A DNA stretch of 64,000 nucleotides from Clostridiales bacterium 38-18 (GTDB lineage: Bacteria; Bacillota; Clostridia; Peptostreptococcales; Acidaminobacteraceae), in contig MKTL01000006.1 of assembly GCA_001897605.1 (NCBI GenBank), positions 287,780 to 351,779 on the forward strand, read 5' to 3'. Positions 56,184 to 64,000 of this stretch are shown here, piece after piece. Both the position numbers and the translations under genes were made by a program. Each line of letters starts with the position of its first letter. Positions within the stretch are counted from its first letter, which is position 1. The notes below the pieces were generated by a model. It searched no databases. It was given only the letters and a program-made list of their open reading frames with translations, and was not told where the DNA came from.

Positions 56184-57662
56184 ATGTTATCAAATGTACT
56201 ATTTTTGCTACTCTTTGTTTTGGTTGGAAGCGTGATAGGTGGCTTCATAATAAATATTCGTCACCAAAAAGCTTTAAAGAAGATGAATCATTCCTTAGAG
56301 CTTCTAACTAAAGGCAACTATAAAGTCTCTTTTGATGTAAAGAATAAGCTGATAAAGGAGACAAGTGCATTATTAACGCAGTTAAGCGAAAATTACGAAC
56401 GCACATTTGAGGAACTTCTCATTACCTCTTTAAAAACTAACACGCTTTCAGATGAGCTTACAGAATTCATGTCAAAAAATGCAAGCAGAATGAATGAAAT
56501 GGTAGAAAATGTCGATACGATTTCAAATTCTTCTCAAAGTTATCTTTTGAATATTACTTCAACTAACGATGATATTACAAGTGTTGCCAATTATGTAAAT
56601 GAAATCACGGACAGTATGAAGCAAGCAAAAATTGCATCCGGTGAGACCTACAATCGATCAAAACGATCTATGGCTGAAGTTCAAGCGACTATGAGCACTG
56701 TTGAGACAATGGCTGAATCAACGAACCGATTTGTAGAACAAATCGATAATTTAGTAACCTTTGCAAATGCAATCAACCAAATTACCGATACAATTGAATC
56801 GATTTCATCTAACACCAGCTTGCTTGCACTTAATGCGAGTATTGAAGCTGCTCGTGCTGGGGAAGCTGGTCGAGGCTTTTCTATCGTTGCTGATGAGATT
56901 AGAAAGCTTGCTCAAAGTACTTCTGAGTCACTGACAGATATCGTATCAAGCGTGTCGGCTATTACTACAGCGCTTAAAGCGACTGAACAAGAGACTGAGA
57001 AAAGCTCAGAAATGAGTGAGTCTGTTAAAACACAAGTCTTCGGAACAAGTAAAATCTTCGAAGCAATTTCATCTGATTCTAAATTGACTGAAGATCGCGT
57101 TGAACATGCCTTTACAGCTTTAGACAGACTTTCGAATGCCGTACATGCAATTGAAAAAAAGATTGAAGCGATTTCTGAGCATACATCGACTAATAATCAA
57201 ACGGTTTTAACCACCAAAGCAATTGTTACAACCATGCGTTCTGAAATCGATAAGCTTAAAACATCTGCTTTAAACCTAGGCGACATAAACGAACGCTTTT
57301 ATCAAACGATTTCTTCTAAAAGCATTGATGTGATTTTAACACAGCAGCTAGAGTTCTTAATAAAGGAATACCAAGCAAAACGTTCGGTCGAAGAAGCTAA
57401 GAGCTTTGCAAAGCAACACAAAATATCGAATTATCAAATACTCGATCAAACTGGTAAAATAATTACGGCAACTGAGTCTGAAAGTATTGGACTCAACTTA
57501 TTTGATATATATCCACCATATAAGGAATACTATAATTCTAAATCAAGTTCCTATCTACTAACACCTATTGTAAAAAGATTAGATGGCTATTATGCTAAAT
57601 TTGCTGCTGTAAGAAAGGAGAAGGCTCTGATCATTATTGAGTACTCCTTTAACATTAAATAA
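56184..57662 (+). CDS. Chemoreceptor-like protein with C-terminal sensor-like tail
   Basis: A 492-residue protein with one N-terminal membrane helix (about 4-24) and no extracellular sensor. A HAMP-like or coiled-coil region precedes the MCP signalling hairpin tip [22 protein letters not shown] (about 213). After the signalling domain, residues about 395-492 form a separate domain ([21 protein letters not shown]) resembling a PAS/cache-like fold. Sensing at the C-terminus is unusual for chemoreceptors. Probably cotranscribed with the VOC gene; a terminator follows. Confidence 0.85.
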   Translation: MLSNVLFLLLFVLVGSVIGGFIINIRHQKALKKMNHSLELLTKGNYKVSFDVKNKLIKETSALLTQLSENYERTFEELLITSLKTNTLSDELTEFMSKNASRMNEMVENVDTISNSSQSYLLNITSTNDDITSVANYVNEITDSMKQAKIASGETYNRSKRSMAEVQATMSTVETMAESTNRFVEQIDNLVTFANAINQITDTIESISSNTSLLALNASIEAARAGEAGRGFSIVADEIRKLAQSTSESLTDIVSSVSAITTALKATEQETEKSSEMSESVKTQVFGTSKIFEAISSDSKLTEDRVEHAFTALDRLSNAVHAIEKKIEAISEHTSTNNQTVLTTKAIVTTMRSEIDKLKTSALNLGDINERFYQTISSKSIDVILTQQLEFLIKEYQAKRSVEEAKSFAKQHKISNYQILDQTGKIITATESESIGLNLFDIYPPYKEYYNSKSSSYLLTPIVKRLDGYYAKFAAVRKEKALIIIEYSFNIK

Positions 57663-57680
57663 ATATTTAGTAATGAAGGG

Positions 57681-57717
57681 AATATGCGGATTCAATAGTG
57701 AATTCGCATATTTTTTT
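57681..57717 (+). terminator. Intrinsic terminator after the chemoreceptor-like gene
   Basis: Arms AATATGCGGATTC / GAATTCGCATATT (one G-T pair), then a T run. Confidence 0.9.
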
Positions 57718-57862
57718 ATATTCACCACATTCTCATTTGTAGTATTATCTGATAATTTAACCTATATAGATTTTTAATTAAAGGATTTTAACAGTGAATG
57801 TAGAAGTTATAATAGGGTAAGTATAGAAGGACAGTTTTTCACATATAAATACAGGAGGCTTT

Positions 57863-58405
57863 ATGACACAATCAAAAGTTGTCGTATATATTGCGATGTC
57901 ATTAGATGGCTTTATCGCAAAACCAGATGGAGATTTGACTTTTTTATCATTGGTTGAAAGGGAAGGCGAAGATTATGGGTATCATCAATTTCTAACAACC
58001 GTCGGCTCTGTGCTAATGGGCAGAAAAACTTATGAAAAAGTCATGTCCTTCGGTATACCCTTTCCACATCAGGATGTGCCTTGCTATATCATTACATCAA
58101 AAGAGAAGAATACAAGCGATGGCCCAGAGTTTTATAATGGAGACCTTAATGCACTGATTCAAAGGTTAAAGACTTTGGAGGGCGATGTTTTCGTAGATGG
58201 TGGTGCTGAGCTAGTGAATACACTTCATATAATGGATTTGATTGATAGATGGATCATTTCTGTAATTCCAACCTTTATAGGTGAAGGCGTTAGATTATTT
58301 AAAGAAAAATCCATGGATCAAGTTTTAAATCTCGTCAAAGTAGAATCCTTTCAGACAGGATTGGTACAGCTCACATATGATAGAAAGGAGAATCAATATG
58401 TCTAA
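57863..58405 (+). CDS. Dihydrofolate reductase family protein (RibD C-terminal-like)
   Basis: A 180-residue reductase-fold protein starting SKVVVYIAMSLDGFIAKPDGDL, with VLMGRKTYEKVM and VFVDGGAELVNTL, the DHFR/RibD-C NAD(P)-binding pattern. It is not a true FolA; the family comprises small NADPH-dependent reductases of mostly unknown substrate. Start follows AGGAGG. Its stop lies inside the start of the next gene, an 8-base overlap indicating coupled translation. Confidence 0.9.
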   Translation: MTQSKVVVYIAMSLDGFIAKPDGDLTFLSLVEREGEDYGYHQFLTTVGSVLMGRKTYEKVMSFGIPFPHQDVPCYIITSKEKNTSDGPEFYNGDLNALIQRLKTLEGDVFVDGGAELVNTLHIMDLIDRWIISVIPTFIGEGVRLFKEKSMDQVLNLVKVESFQTGLVQLTYDRKENQYV

Positions 58406-59345
58406 ACCCTTTAAAACTGGCTTAACCGTTGGCAAATTCGCACCCTTTCACAATGGACATCAATTCCTTATAGAATCATCCCTCAAAGAGGTCGAAAAGC
58501 TTTTTGTTATCGTATACGATGCGCCAAAACACACGCACATTCCGTTAACGGTTAGAGCAAACTGGATCAGGATGCAATATCCAGAAGTGACTGTTATAGA
58601 AGGATGGCATGTGCCTACTGATGTTGGCTGGACAGATGAAATTCAACAAAAGCATGTGGATTTTATCATAGAACTATTAGCTGGACAAAAGATTGATGTT
58701 TTCTTTTCAAGTGAAGCGTATGGCTTTAGAATGAGTCATGCTCTAAATGCAGAAAATAGAATCGTAGACATCGACCGTAAAGAAATTCATGTAACCGGAA
58801 CCGATATAAGAAGCAATCCTTATGCCAACCGTAACTTTGTACCACCAGCGGTGTATAGCGACTTCATTACAAAAGTAGCATTTCTTGGCTTCAATCGTGA
58901 AATGACATTTAGATTGGTTAAAAAGCTTAGCGAAATTTATCAGACAGAGCTAGTCACCCCTTATAATAACGTCTTTGAAATAGAAGAAATAGGTTTGGCC
59001 ATTCATAAAGTTGCCACTGAAATAAGGTCTAAAACCAGCGATGCCAATCAATTTTTATTTATACAAGCTGGATTGTATGAGCTTAACTTGATGTATCGTC
59101 AAAAGCATCATGTGGATCATCCAGAATTCTTAAGCATTCAAGCGGATCATATGCTACAGCCGGATGTTGTATTTATCGTGATGAGTGAAGATACCATAGA
59201 AAATCGTAAGTTGATAGGTGAATTTCAGATGCGCAATTTACCTTATATTGCGTTAGTTGGGAATATGGAAAACCAATTGGTCAAAGTAGATAATATCCTG
59301 AAACTCTATAAAAAATTTACCAACCCATTAACCATAGAACTATAG
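58398..59345 (+). CDS. NadR-like nicotinamide-nucleotide adenylyltransferase with degenerate kinase domain
   Basis: A 315-residue protein; ATG 58398 follows AAAGGAG and is preferred to the upstream track start. The N-terminal half is a nucleotidyltransferase with GKFAPFHNGH (residues 12-21) and the NadR-type element TGTDIRSNPYANR. The C-terminal half aligns in layout with the NadR ribosylnicotinamide kinase domain. However, the P-loop expected around residue 165 reads GFNREMTFRL instead of a GxxxxGK[ST], so kinase activity is doubtful. It may still act as an NMN adenylyltransferase. Sits upstream of an ABC exporter. Confidence 0.82.
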   Translation: MSKPFKTGLTVGKFAPFHNGHQFLIESSLKEVEKLFVIVYDAPKHTHIPLTVRANWIRMQYPEVTVIEGWHVPTDVGWTDEIQQKHVDFIIELLAGQKIDVFFSSEAYGFRMSHALNAENRIVDIDRKEIHVTGTDIRSNPYANRNFVPPAVYSDFITKVAFLGFNREMTFRLVKKLSEIYQTELVTPYNNVFEIEEIGLAIHKVATEIRSKTSDANQFLFIQAGLYELNLMYRQKHHVDHPEFLSIQADHMLQPDVVFIVMSEDTIENRKLIGEFQMRNLPYIALVGNMENQLVKVDNILKLYKKFTNPLTIEL

Positions 59346-59366
59346 AATACTAAGTTGGGGGATCAT

Positions 59367-60245
59367 ATGAACGTAATCGAACTGAATCAACTTACAAAAT
59401 ACTACGGAAAATCAAGAGGCATCGAACAAGTCACTTTGGATGTAAAAGAAGGCGAGATTTTTGGATTTATCGGCCCAAATGGCGCTGGAAAGTCTACCAC
59501 TATTAGAACCATGCTTGGATTATTATATCCAGACTCTGGTACGGCGAAAATTTTTGGTAAAGACTGCTTTATGTCTGGACCAGAAATACGTCAGGAAATA
59601 GGTTATTTGCCATCTGAGGTTTTCTACTATGATAAGATGAAGGTCATCGATTTACTGAATTATACCGCAGGCTTTTTCAAAAACAAAAATTCTAAAGTTA
59701 AAATGCGCGAGCTTGCAGAAATCATGGAGCTAGACCTTAAAAAGAGAATTGAGGATCTTTCTTATGGTAATAAGAAAAAAGTCGGTATCGTACAAGGACT
59801 CATGCATTCACCTAAACTGATCGTCCTTGATGAACCTACGAGTGGTCTCGACCCCTTGATGCAGCAAAAATTCTTCGATATCATAAAAAAAGAAAATCAA
59901 AATGGTGCGAGTGTCTTTTTCTCATCGCATATTTTAGCAGAGGTTCAAAGTCTATGTAATCGAGTTGCGATCATAAAAGATGGTCAAATTATTAAAGTGG
60001 ATGATATAAAATCCATGAGAGAGGACAACTATAAAAAAGTAACACTAAAAGGCAATCAGATCCCATCAGATCAGTTTATCAACCTTCAAGGTGTAACCAA
60101 TATTCATCATGTTGATCGCGAACTTAAATTTTTCTATAAAGGAGATATCAATCAATTAACGCATCTCGTCAGTCAAAACAGCCTCAAAGACGTTCTAATA
60201 GAAGAACCGACGCTTGAAGAAATCTTCATGCACTATTATCGTTAG
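59367..60245 (+). CDS. ABC transporter ATP-binding protein
   Basis: A 292-residue ABC ATPase; ATG 59367 is preferred because the upstream TTG lies inside the GGGGGA ribosome binding site. Walker A GPNGAGKSTTIR, Q-loop region, signature LSYGNKKKVGI (atypical Y in place of SGGQ), Walker B LIVLDEPTSGLDP and H-loop SSHILAE are present. A C-terminal extension fits the multidrug/antibiotic or bacitracin-type exporters. It pairs with the two permeases downstream. Confidence 0.94.
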   Translation: MNVIELNQLTKYYGKSRGIEQVTLDVKEGEIFGFIGPNGAGKSTTIRTMLGLLYPDSGTAKIFGKDCFMSGPEIRQEIGYLPSEVFYYDKMKVIDLLNYTAGFFKNKNSKVKMRELAEIMELDLKKRIEDLSYGNKKKVGIVQGLMHSPKLIVLDEPTSGLDPLMQQKFFDIIKKENQNGASVFFSSHILAEVQSLCNRVAIIKDGQIIKVDDIKSMREDNYKKVTLKGNQIPSDQFINLQGVTNIHHVDRELKFFYKGDINQLTHLVSQNSLKDVLIEEPTLEEIFMHYYR

Positions 60246-60254
60246 GAGGCACTG

Positions 60255-61061
60255 ATGTTAAATATATTAAAATATGAGCTTAAGCTGCATTTGAAATCAC
60301 TCATTATATGGGGCATCTCATTAGTCATTTTAGCAGCTTTACTTATGCTGTTTTATCCAACATTTGGTGACGACGTGGCACTTGTTGATAAGATGCTAGA
60401 GAACTATCCAAAAGAGCTTCTACAGGCATTTGGAATGGGTGGTCAATTATCACTTGCGACGGTTCCAGGCTACTTTTCATTTGTGTTTGTCTTTCTTCAG
60501 CTCATGCTTGCTATCCAAGCCTCCAATTATGGATTTTCCATACTTTCCGTTGAAGAAAGAGAGCTGACTGCAGATTATTTAATGACCAAACCGGTGTCTA
60601 GAAGCGAGATTTATATCTCTAAGTTCTTAGCATCCGTTATCATCATGATTCTATCCAGCGGTATCGCAATTGTTGCATCTTTGATTTCAATAGAGGCGTT
60701 CAGAAACGGACACCCTTATGATCAAGAGCGTATGGTTCTATTACTTTTAACATTATTACCACTATCACTATTGTTTTTATCTCTGAGTCTCTTTATTTCA
60801 ACACTACTTAAAAAGGTGAAGTCCGTGCTTAGCTTATCACTTGGTTTGTGCTTTGGCCTTTACATCGTGAATAGCGTTCAAACCATCGTCGGTGGCAAAT
60901 GGGTGAGTGGACTGATTCCATTTCATTATTTTGAACCCAATTATATCCTAGAAAATGGGGAGCTTAATACTAATTACTTTATGATGTACTTTATCATCGT
61001 TGTCGTTTCAATTGTCGTTTCCTACAAAACGTATTTGACCAAGGACATTCATTCTGTATAA
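60255..61061 (+). CDS. ABC transporter permease (1)
   Basis: A 268-residue membrane protein with about six helices and an ABC-2-type layout: the first helix near 17-35, a long external segment containing FGMGGQLSLATVPGYF, and a last helix near the C-terminus. It is a paralog of the next gene: both have the helix 1 pattern, a MLxAFGM/SM segment and a LLxxPVSRxE/RK element (TKPVSRSEIYISK here). Probably forms a heterodimeric channel with it. Start follows TTAGGAGG. Confidence 0.88.
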   Translation: MLNILKYELKLHLKSLIIWGISLVILAALLMLFYPTFGDDVALVDKMLENYPKELLQAFGMGGQLSLATVPGYFSFVFVFLQLMLAIQASNYGFSILSVEERELTADYLMTKPVSRSEIYISKFLASVIIMILSSGIAIVASLISIEAFRNGHPYDQERMVLLLLTLLPLSLLFLSLSLFISTLLKKVKSVLSLSLGLCFGLYIVNSVQTIVGGKWVSGLIPFHYFEPNYILENGELNTNYFMMYFIIVVVSIVVSYKTYLTKDIHSV

Positions 61062-61076
61062 ACAAAGGGGCAAAGT

Positions 61077-61871
61077 ATGCACATATTAAAATGGGAAATT
61101 AAAGCACAGTTTAAAACATTGCTCATCTGGAGTGTGGTCTTTATCGTCTTAATTTTTATGATGACCTCTGAGTTTTCTGCGTATTATGATAATCCAGAGA
61201 TGAGCGATGTTCTCGAAGCCATGCCAGAAGGGATGCTCAAGGCATTTTCTATGGAGAACGCCAACTTAACCACTACGACAGGCTATATTAGTTTGGTGGC
61301 ACTTTACTTCTATATTATGGTTGGTGTTTACGCTGTACTGCTGGGAAATGGCATTATAGCAAAAGAGGAGAGAGATAAAACGGCTGAATTTCTACTTACT
61401 TTACCCGTTTCCAGAAGGAAGCTACTATTTATAAAGTGGCTTGCAGCACTTATCAATACGATCCTCCTATCATTGGTTATTTTTGCCGCAACCACTGCAG
61501 CAATGCAGCCCTATGATCTCGATCAAGCGTTTTTCAAATTTTTAACTCAGATTACGGTTTCTTGTTTCATCATCATGCTGATATTCTTATCAATAGGCTA
61601 TCTCATGGCAAGCGTCTTAAAGCGATATAAAAGTAGCGGAAAGCTCTCAGCAGTGCTTGTTTTTTTCTTATACCTCGCTAACGACATTATGGCATTAAGC
61701 GACAAGCTAGAATTTATGAAGTACTTAACACCGTTTAAATATTTTGAAGCACAGAAGATATTAAAAGAAGGCAGCTTAGACACGACCTATCTCATAATTT
61801 CAGGTGGTATCGTCATAGTTTCGATGATAACTGCTTTTATCATTTATCCAAAGCGAGATATAAAAATATGA
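61077..61871 (+). CDS. ABC transporter permease (2)
   Basis: A 264-residue membrane protein, paralog of the preceding permease (TLPVSRRKLLFIKW, KYFEAQKILKEGSLDT matching HYFEPNYILENGELNT). About six helices. Together with the ATPase it forms a putative exporter of unknown substrate. Start follows AAGGGG. No clear terminator is visible after it. Confidence 0.88.
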   Translation: MHILKWEIKAQFKTLLIWSVVFIVLIFMMTSEFSAYYDNPEMSDVLEAMPEGMLKAFSMENANLTTTTGYISLVALYFYIMVGVYAVLLGNGIIAKEERDKTAEFLLTLPVSRRKLLFIKWLAALINTILLSLVIFAATTAAMQPYDLDQAFFKFLTQITVSCFIIMLIFLSIGYLMASVLKRYKSSGKLSAVLVFFLYLANDIMALSDKLEFMKYLTPFKYFEAQKILKEGSLDTTYLIISGGIVIVSMITAFIIYPKRDIKI

Positions 61872-61961
61872 CTCAAAACTATACAACTTCAATTACTACA
61901 CTCTATATTTCATATCCACTTTAATATGTGTGATAAACATAATTTGTGCTAAATTTATTAG

Positions 61962-61990
61962 TTGACAGTGTAGAAATAATCGATTATTAT
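61962..61990 (+). promoter_or_regulatory. Sigma-A promoter of the cation ATPase leader
   Basis: A perfect TTGACA, 17 bases, TATTAT. Transcription would begin around 61997, just before the riboswitch-like leader. Confidence 0.85.
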
Positions 61991-61997
61991 ACATGTA

Positions 61998-62133
61998 ATA
62001 GACATAGAGGGAGTAACGACCGTAAAGGGACTGCTATCGTCAATACGACGAAAGTTCGGTAGTAGTGATACATTTGTGTATTCAGTGAGACTCAATGGAA
62101 GCCAAAGGCTTTTATTGAGTCTTTTTATTTTTT
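61998..62133 (+). ncRNA. Probable yybP-ykoY (manganese) riboswitch with terminator platform
   Basis: The leader contains GAGGGAGTAAC near its 5' end and TCGTCAATACGACG in the middle, similar to conserved elements of the yybP-ykoY family. It ends in a terminator hairpin with arms AGACTCAAT / ATTGAGTCT (62088-62122) and a T run. The family binds Mn2+ and is known to control P-type ATPase and MntP-type exporters, and the downstream gene is a P-type cation ATPase. Family assignment is by eye and should be checked with a covariance model. Confidence 0.72.
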
Positions 62134-62154
62134 AATTTAAAGGAGTGATAGTTG

Positions 62155-64000
62155 ATGAGATTTTACAAAGAAGATATTAATAATGTTATTAGAGTATGTA
62201 AAAGTAATCTTTCAGGTTTAAATGAAAAAGAGGTACTGAATAACCGAATTGAATTTGGTTTGAATCAATTAGAAGAAACAAAACAAATACCTTGGTATAT
62301 TATTTTTATCAATCAATTCAAGGATTTCCTTGTTCTATTGTTAATTATTGCAGCATTCGTATCTGCAATGATGGGAAAATTTGAAAGTACAGTCGTCATC
62401 TTTGCGGTACTGATTCTAAATGCTGTTTTAGGTACGGTTCAACATATTAAAGCTGAACAATCATTAAAGAGCTTGAAAGCACTATCAGCGCCAACAGCAA
62501 AGGTGCTTAGGGCTGGAATTGTAACACAAATTCCCTCTATTGATGTTGTAGTAGGAGATATATTAATCATCGAAGCTGGTGATTTCATATCTGCTGATGC
62601 AAGGTTGATTGAAGCTAATAGCCTGCAAGTGGGAGAAAGTGCATTAACAGGTGAATCTACCAGCGTTGATAAAACAATTGATACAATAAATGAAATCGAA
62701 GTTGCAACTGCTGATCAACGCAATATGATATTTTCTAGCAGCCATGTTACCTATGGTCGTGGAAAGGCAGTTGTGACACATGTAGGCAAAGAGACTGAAA
62801 TTGGAAAAATTGCTACTCTATTAAGTACTGCAAAGGAAAAAAGTACACCACTACAAGAAAACTTGGACGATTTTGGAAAGAAACTAGCTCTTATTATATT
62901 GATCATTTCATCTTTTGTATTTATATCAGGAATAGTAAAAGGAACGCCAATTATGGATGCCTTAATGTTTGCAATATCATTAGCAGTTGCAGCCATTCCT
63001 GAAGCTCTTAGCTCAATTGTAACGATCGTTCTCGCATTGGGTACGAAAAAAATAGCAGATAATAATGCAATCATAAGAAAACTCCACGCTGTGGAAATGC
63101 TTGGCACTATTTCTGTCATTTGTTCAGATAAAACAGGTACATTAACTCAAAATAAAATGACTGTTCAAAGCATATACACGGATCATCTCTTAGTAAAAGT
63201 TGATGATATTGATATATCTAACAAACTACAACATCAAATAGTACTTTCAGGCTTATTATGTAGTGATGCTGTAACCGTTCAGGATAAAGAAATAGGTGAT
63301 CCAACAGAAGTTGCACTCATTAATTTAGGAGAAAAATTTTCTATGGATGAGTTGATTCAGAGGAAACAAACTCCACGAATTTCTGAACTTCCATTTGACA
63401 GTGATCGTAAACTAATGAGTACGTTACAATTCATTGGACATAAAAAAACGGTATTCACTAAAGGTGCATTAGATGTACTAATTAAACGATCAAAATATAT
63501 TGAAACCTCGGATGGCGTAAGAGAATTATCTGATGCTGATAAACAAAAATTCTATGATATAAACTTTGATCTTTCAAATCAAGGACTGAGGGTCTTAGCT
63601 TTTGCGTGGAAAAATATCGAAGAGAATGCGTTGAGCTTAAATGATGAAAATGAGATGACAATTTTTGGATTAGTTGCAATGATGGATCCACCAAGAGTAG
63701 AGTCTAAGTCTGCAGTCCAACAGTGTATTAATGCAGGTATTAAACCAGTTATGATTACGGGTGATCACAAGATAACTGCATCAGCTATTGCACGAGAAAT
63801 TGGAATTCTAAAAGAAGGTGATTTGGCAGTTGAAGGAATTGAAATAGAAAATCTTACAGAATCACAGCTTCAGGAGTTAGTACCGAAAGTATCTGTTTTC
63901 GCTCGAGTTTCTCCTGAGCATAAGATAAGAATTGTAAGTGCTTGGCAAGACTTAAATCATGTTGTTGCTATGACAGGTGACGGTGTAAACGATGCTCCAG
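62155..64000 (+). CDS. P-type cation-transporting ATPase (Ca/Mn type), truncated by window edge
   Basis: Open from ATG 62155 (after AAAGGAG) to the end of the window, about 615 residues, so the ORF track does not list it. It has an N-terminal cation ATPase domain (MRFYKEDINNVIRVCK), paired membrane helices, actuator motif GESALTGES and a PEAL helix (AAIPEALSSIVTIVLALGTKK). The phosphorylation site DKTGTLTQNKMTV and hinge GDGVNDAP follow at the edge. Type II (SERCA-like) ATPases of this kind export Ca2+ or Mn2+. The riboswitch-like leader favours Mn2+. Confidence 0.9.
   Translation, partial: MRFYKEDINNVIRVCKSNLSGLNEKEVLNNRIEFGLNQLEETKQIPWYIIFINQFKDFLVLLLIIAAFVSAMMGKFESTVVIFAVLILNAVLGTVQHIKAEQSLKSLKALSAPTAKVLRAGIVTQIPSIDVVVGDILIIEAGDFISADARLIEANSLQVGESALTGESTSVDKTIDTINEIEVATADQRNMIFSSSHVTYGRGKAVVTHVGKETEIGKIATLLSTAKEKSTPLQENLDDFGKKLALIILIISSFVFISGIVKGTPIMDALMFAISLAVAAIPEALSSIVTIVLALGTKKIADNNAIIRKLHAVEMLGTISVICSDKTGTLTQNKMTVQSIYTDHLLVKVDDIDISNKLQHQIVLSGLLCSDAVTVQDKEIGDPTEVALINLGEKFSMDELIQRKQTPRISELPFDSDRKLMSTLQFIGHKKTVFTKGALDVLIKRSKYIETSDGVRELSDADKQKFYDINFDLSNQGLRVLAFAWKNIEENALSLNDENEMTIFGLVAMMDPPRVESKSAVQQCINAGIKPVMITGDHKITASAIAREIGILKEGDLAVEGIEIENLTESQLQELVPKVSVFARVSPEHKIRIVSAWQDLNHVVAMTGDGVNDAP

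Noticed and set aside
62751-63119. Minus-strand ORF in the last 1.3 kb
   Set aside because: Shadow of the P-type ATPase, which the track misses because it runs off the window.

Overview
This window is a low-GC chromosomal segment from the Firmicutes, most likely a clostridial anaerobe. The evidence is the gene order holA / rpsT / lepA / hemW / hrcA-grpE-dnaK-dnaJ / prmA / rsmE / mtaB / hinT / rpsU / yqeY / phoH / yqfF(pgpH) / ybeY / cdd / era / recO / glyS / ppdK / dgt / dnaG / rpoD / trmK / nif3. Supporting signs are AGGAGG-type ribosome binding sites, a CIRCE operator, a T-box leader and many U-tailed hairpin terminators. Genus cannot be fixed from sequence reading alone. The sporulation genes usually embedded in this backbone in spore formers (gpr and spoIIP by lepA, yqfC and yqfD by phoH) are absent here, which hints at a lineage that does not sporulate.

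Layout. 1-4.5 kb: the end of holA (+), rpsT (-), lepA and hemW. 4.6-13 kb: the HrcA/CIRCE heat-shock operon, then prmA, rsmE, mtaB and a HIT protein. 13-22 kb: rpsU, yqeY, phoH, the HD phosphodiesterase, ybeY, a DUF3048 protein, cdd, era, mgtE and recO. 22-31 kb: a chemoreceptor, a UBA-like/DUF4342 protein, T-box-controlled glyS, and the PPDK regulator with ppdK. 31-37 kb: an acetyltransferase, dgt, dnaG, rpoD, trmK and a Nif3-like protein.

37-43 kb is a polyphosphate locus. A Cys4 protein with a Lys/His repeat tract precedes a translationally coupled ppx-like / ppk1 / ppx cluster, in which the first Ppx-like protein has lost its canonical motifs. 43-53 kb is accessory: a HelD-like helicase, an alpha/beta hydrolase, a MerR / zinc-ribbon / methyltransferase fusion, an MFS exporter, small unknown and membrane proteins, an SRPBCC protein and a Na/phosphate cotransporter with a PhoU tail (-). 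53-62 kb: a DUF1848 protein, an RsgI-like anti-sigma protein without an adjacent sigma gene (-), a tandem glyoxalase-fold protein, a chemoreceptor-like protein with a C-terminal tail domain, a DHFR-like protein overlapping a NadR-like protein that lacks its P-loop, and an ABC exporter. The window ends in a P-type cation ATPase behind a leader that resembles the yybP-ykoY manganese riboswitch.

Most of the first 37 kb is conserved translation, replication, chaperone and RNA-modification machinery. The most unusual content is the polyphosphate locus (37.3-43.0 kb), followed by the domain architectures at 46.1, 53.9, 56.2 and 58.4 kb. All assignments come from reading motifs, lengths and context; no database search was run. 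For several genes the ORF-track start was moved to an internal ATG that has a well-spaced Shine-Dalgarno sequence.
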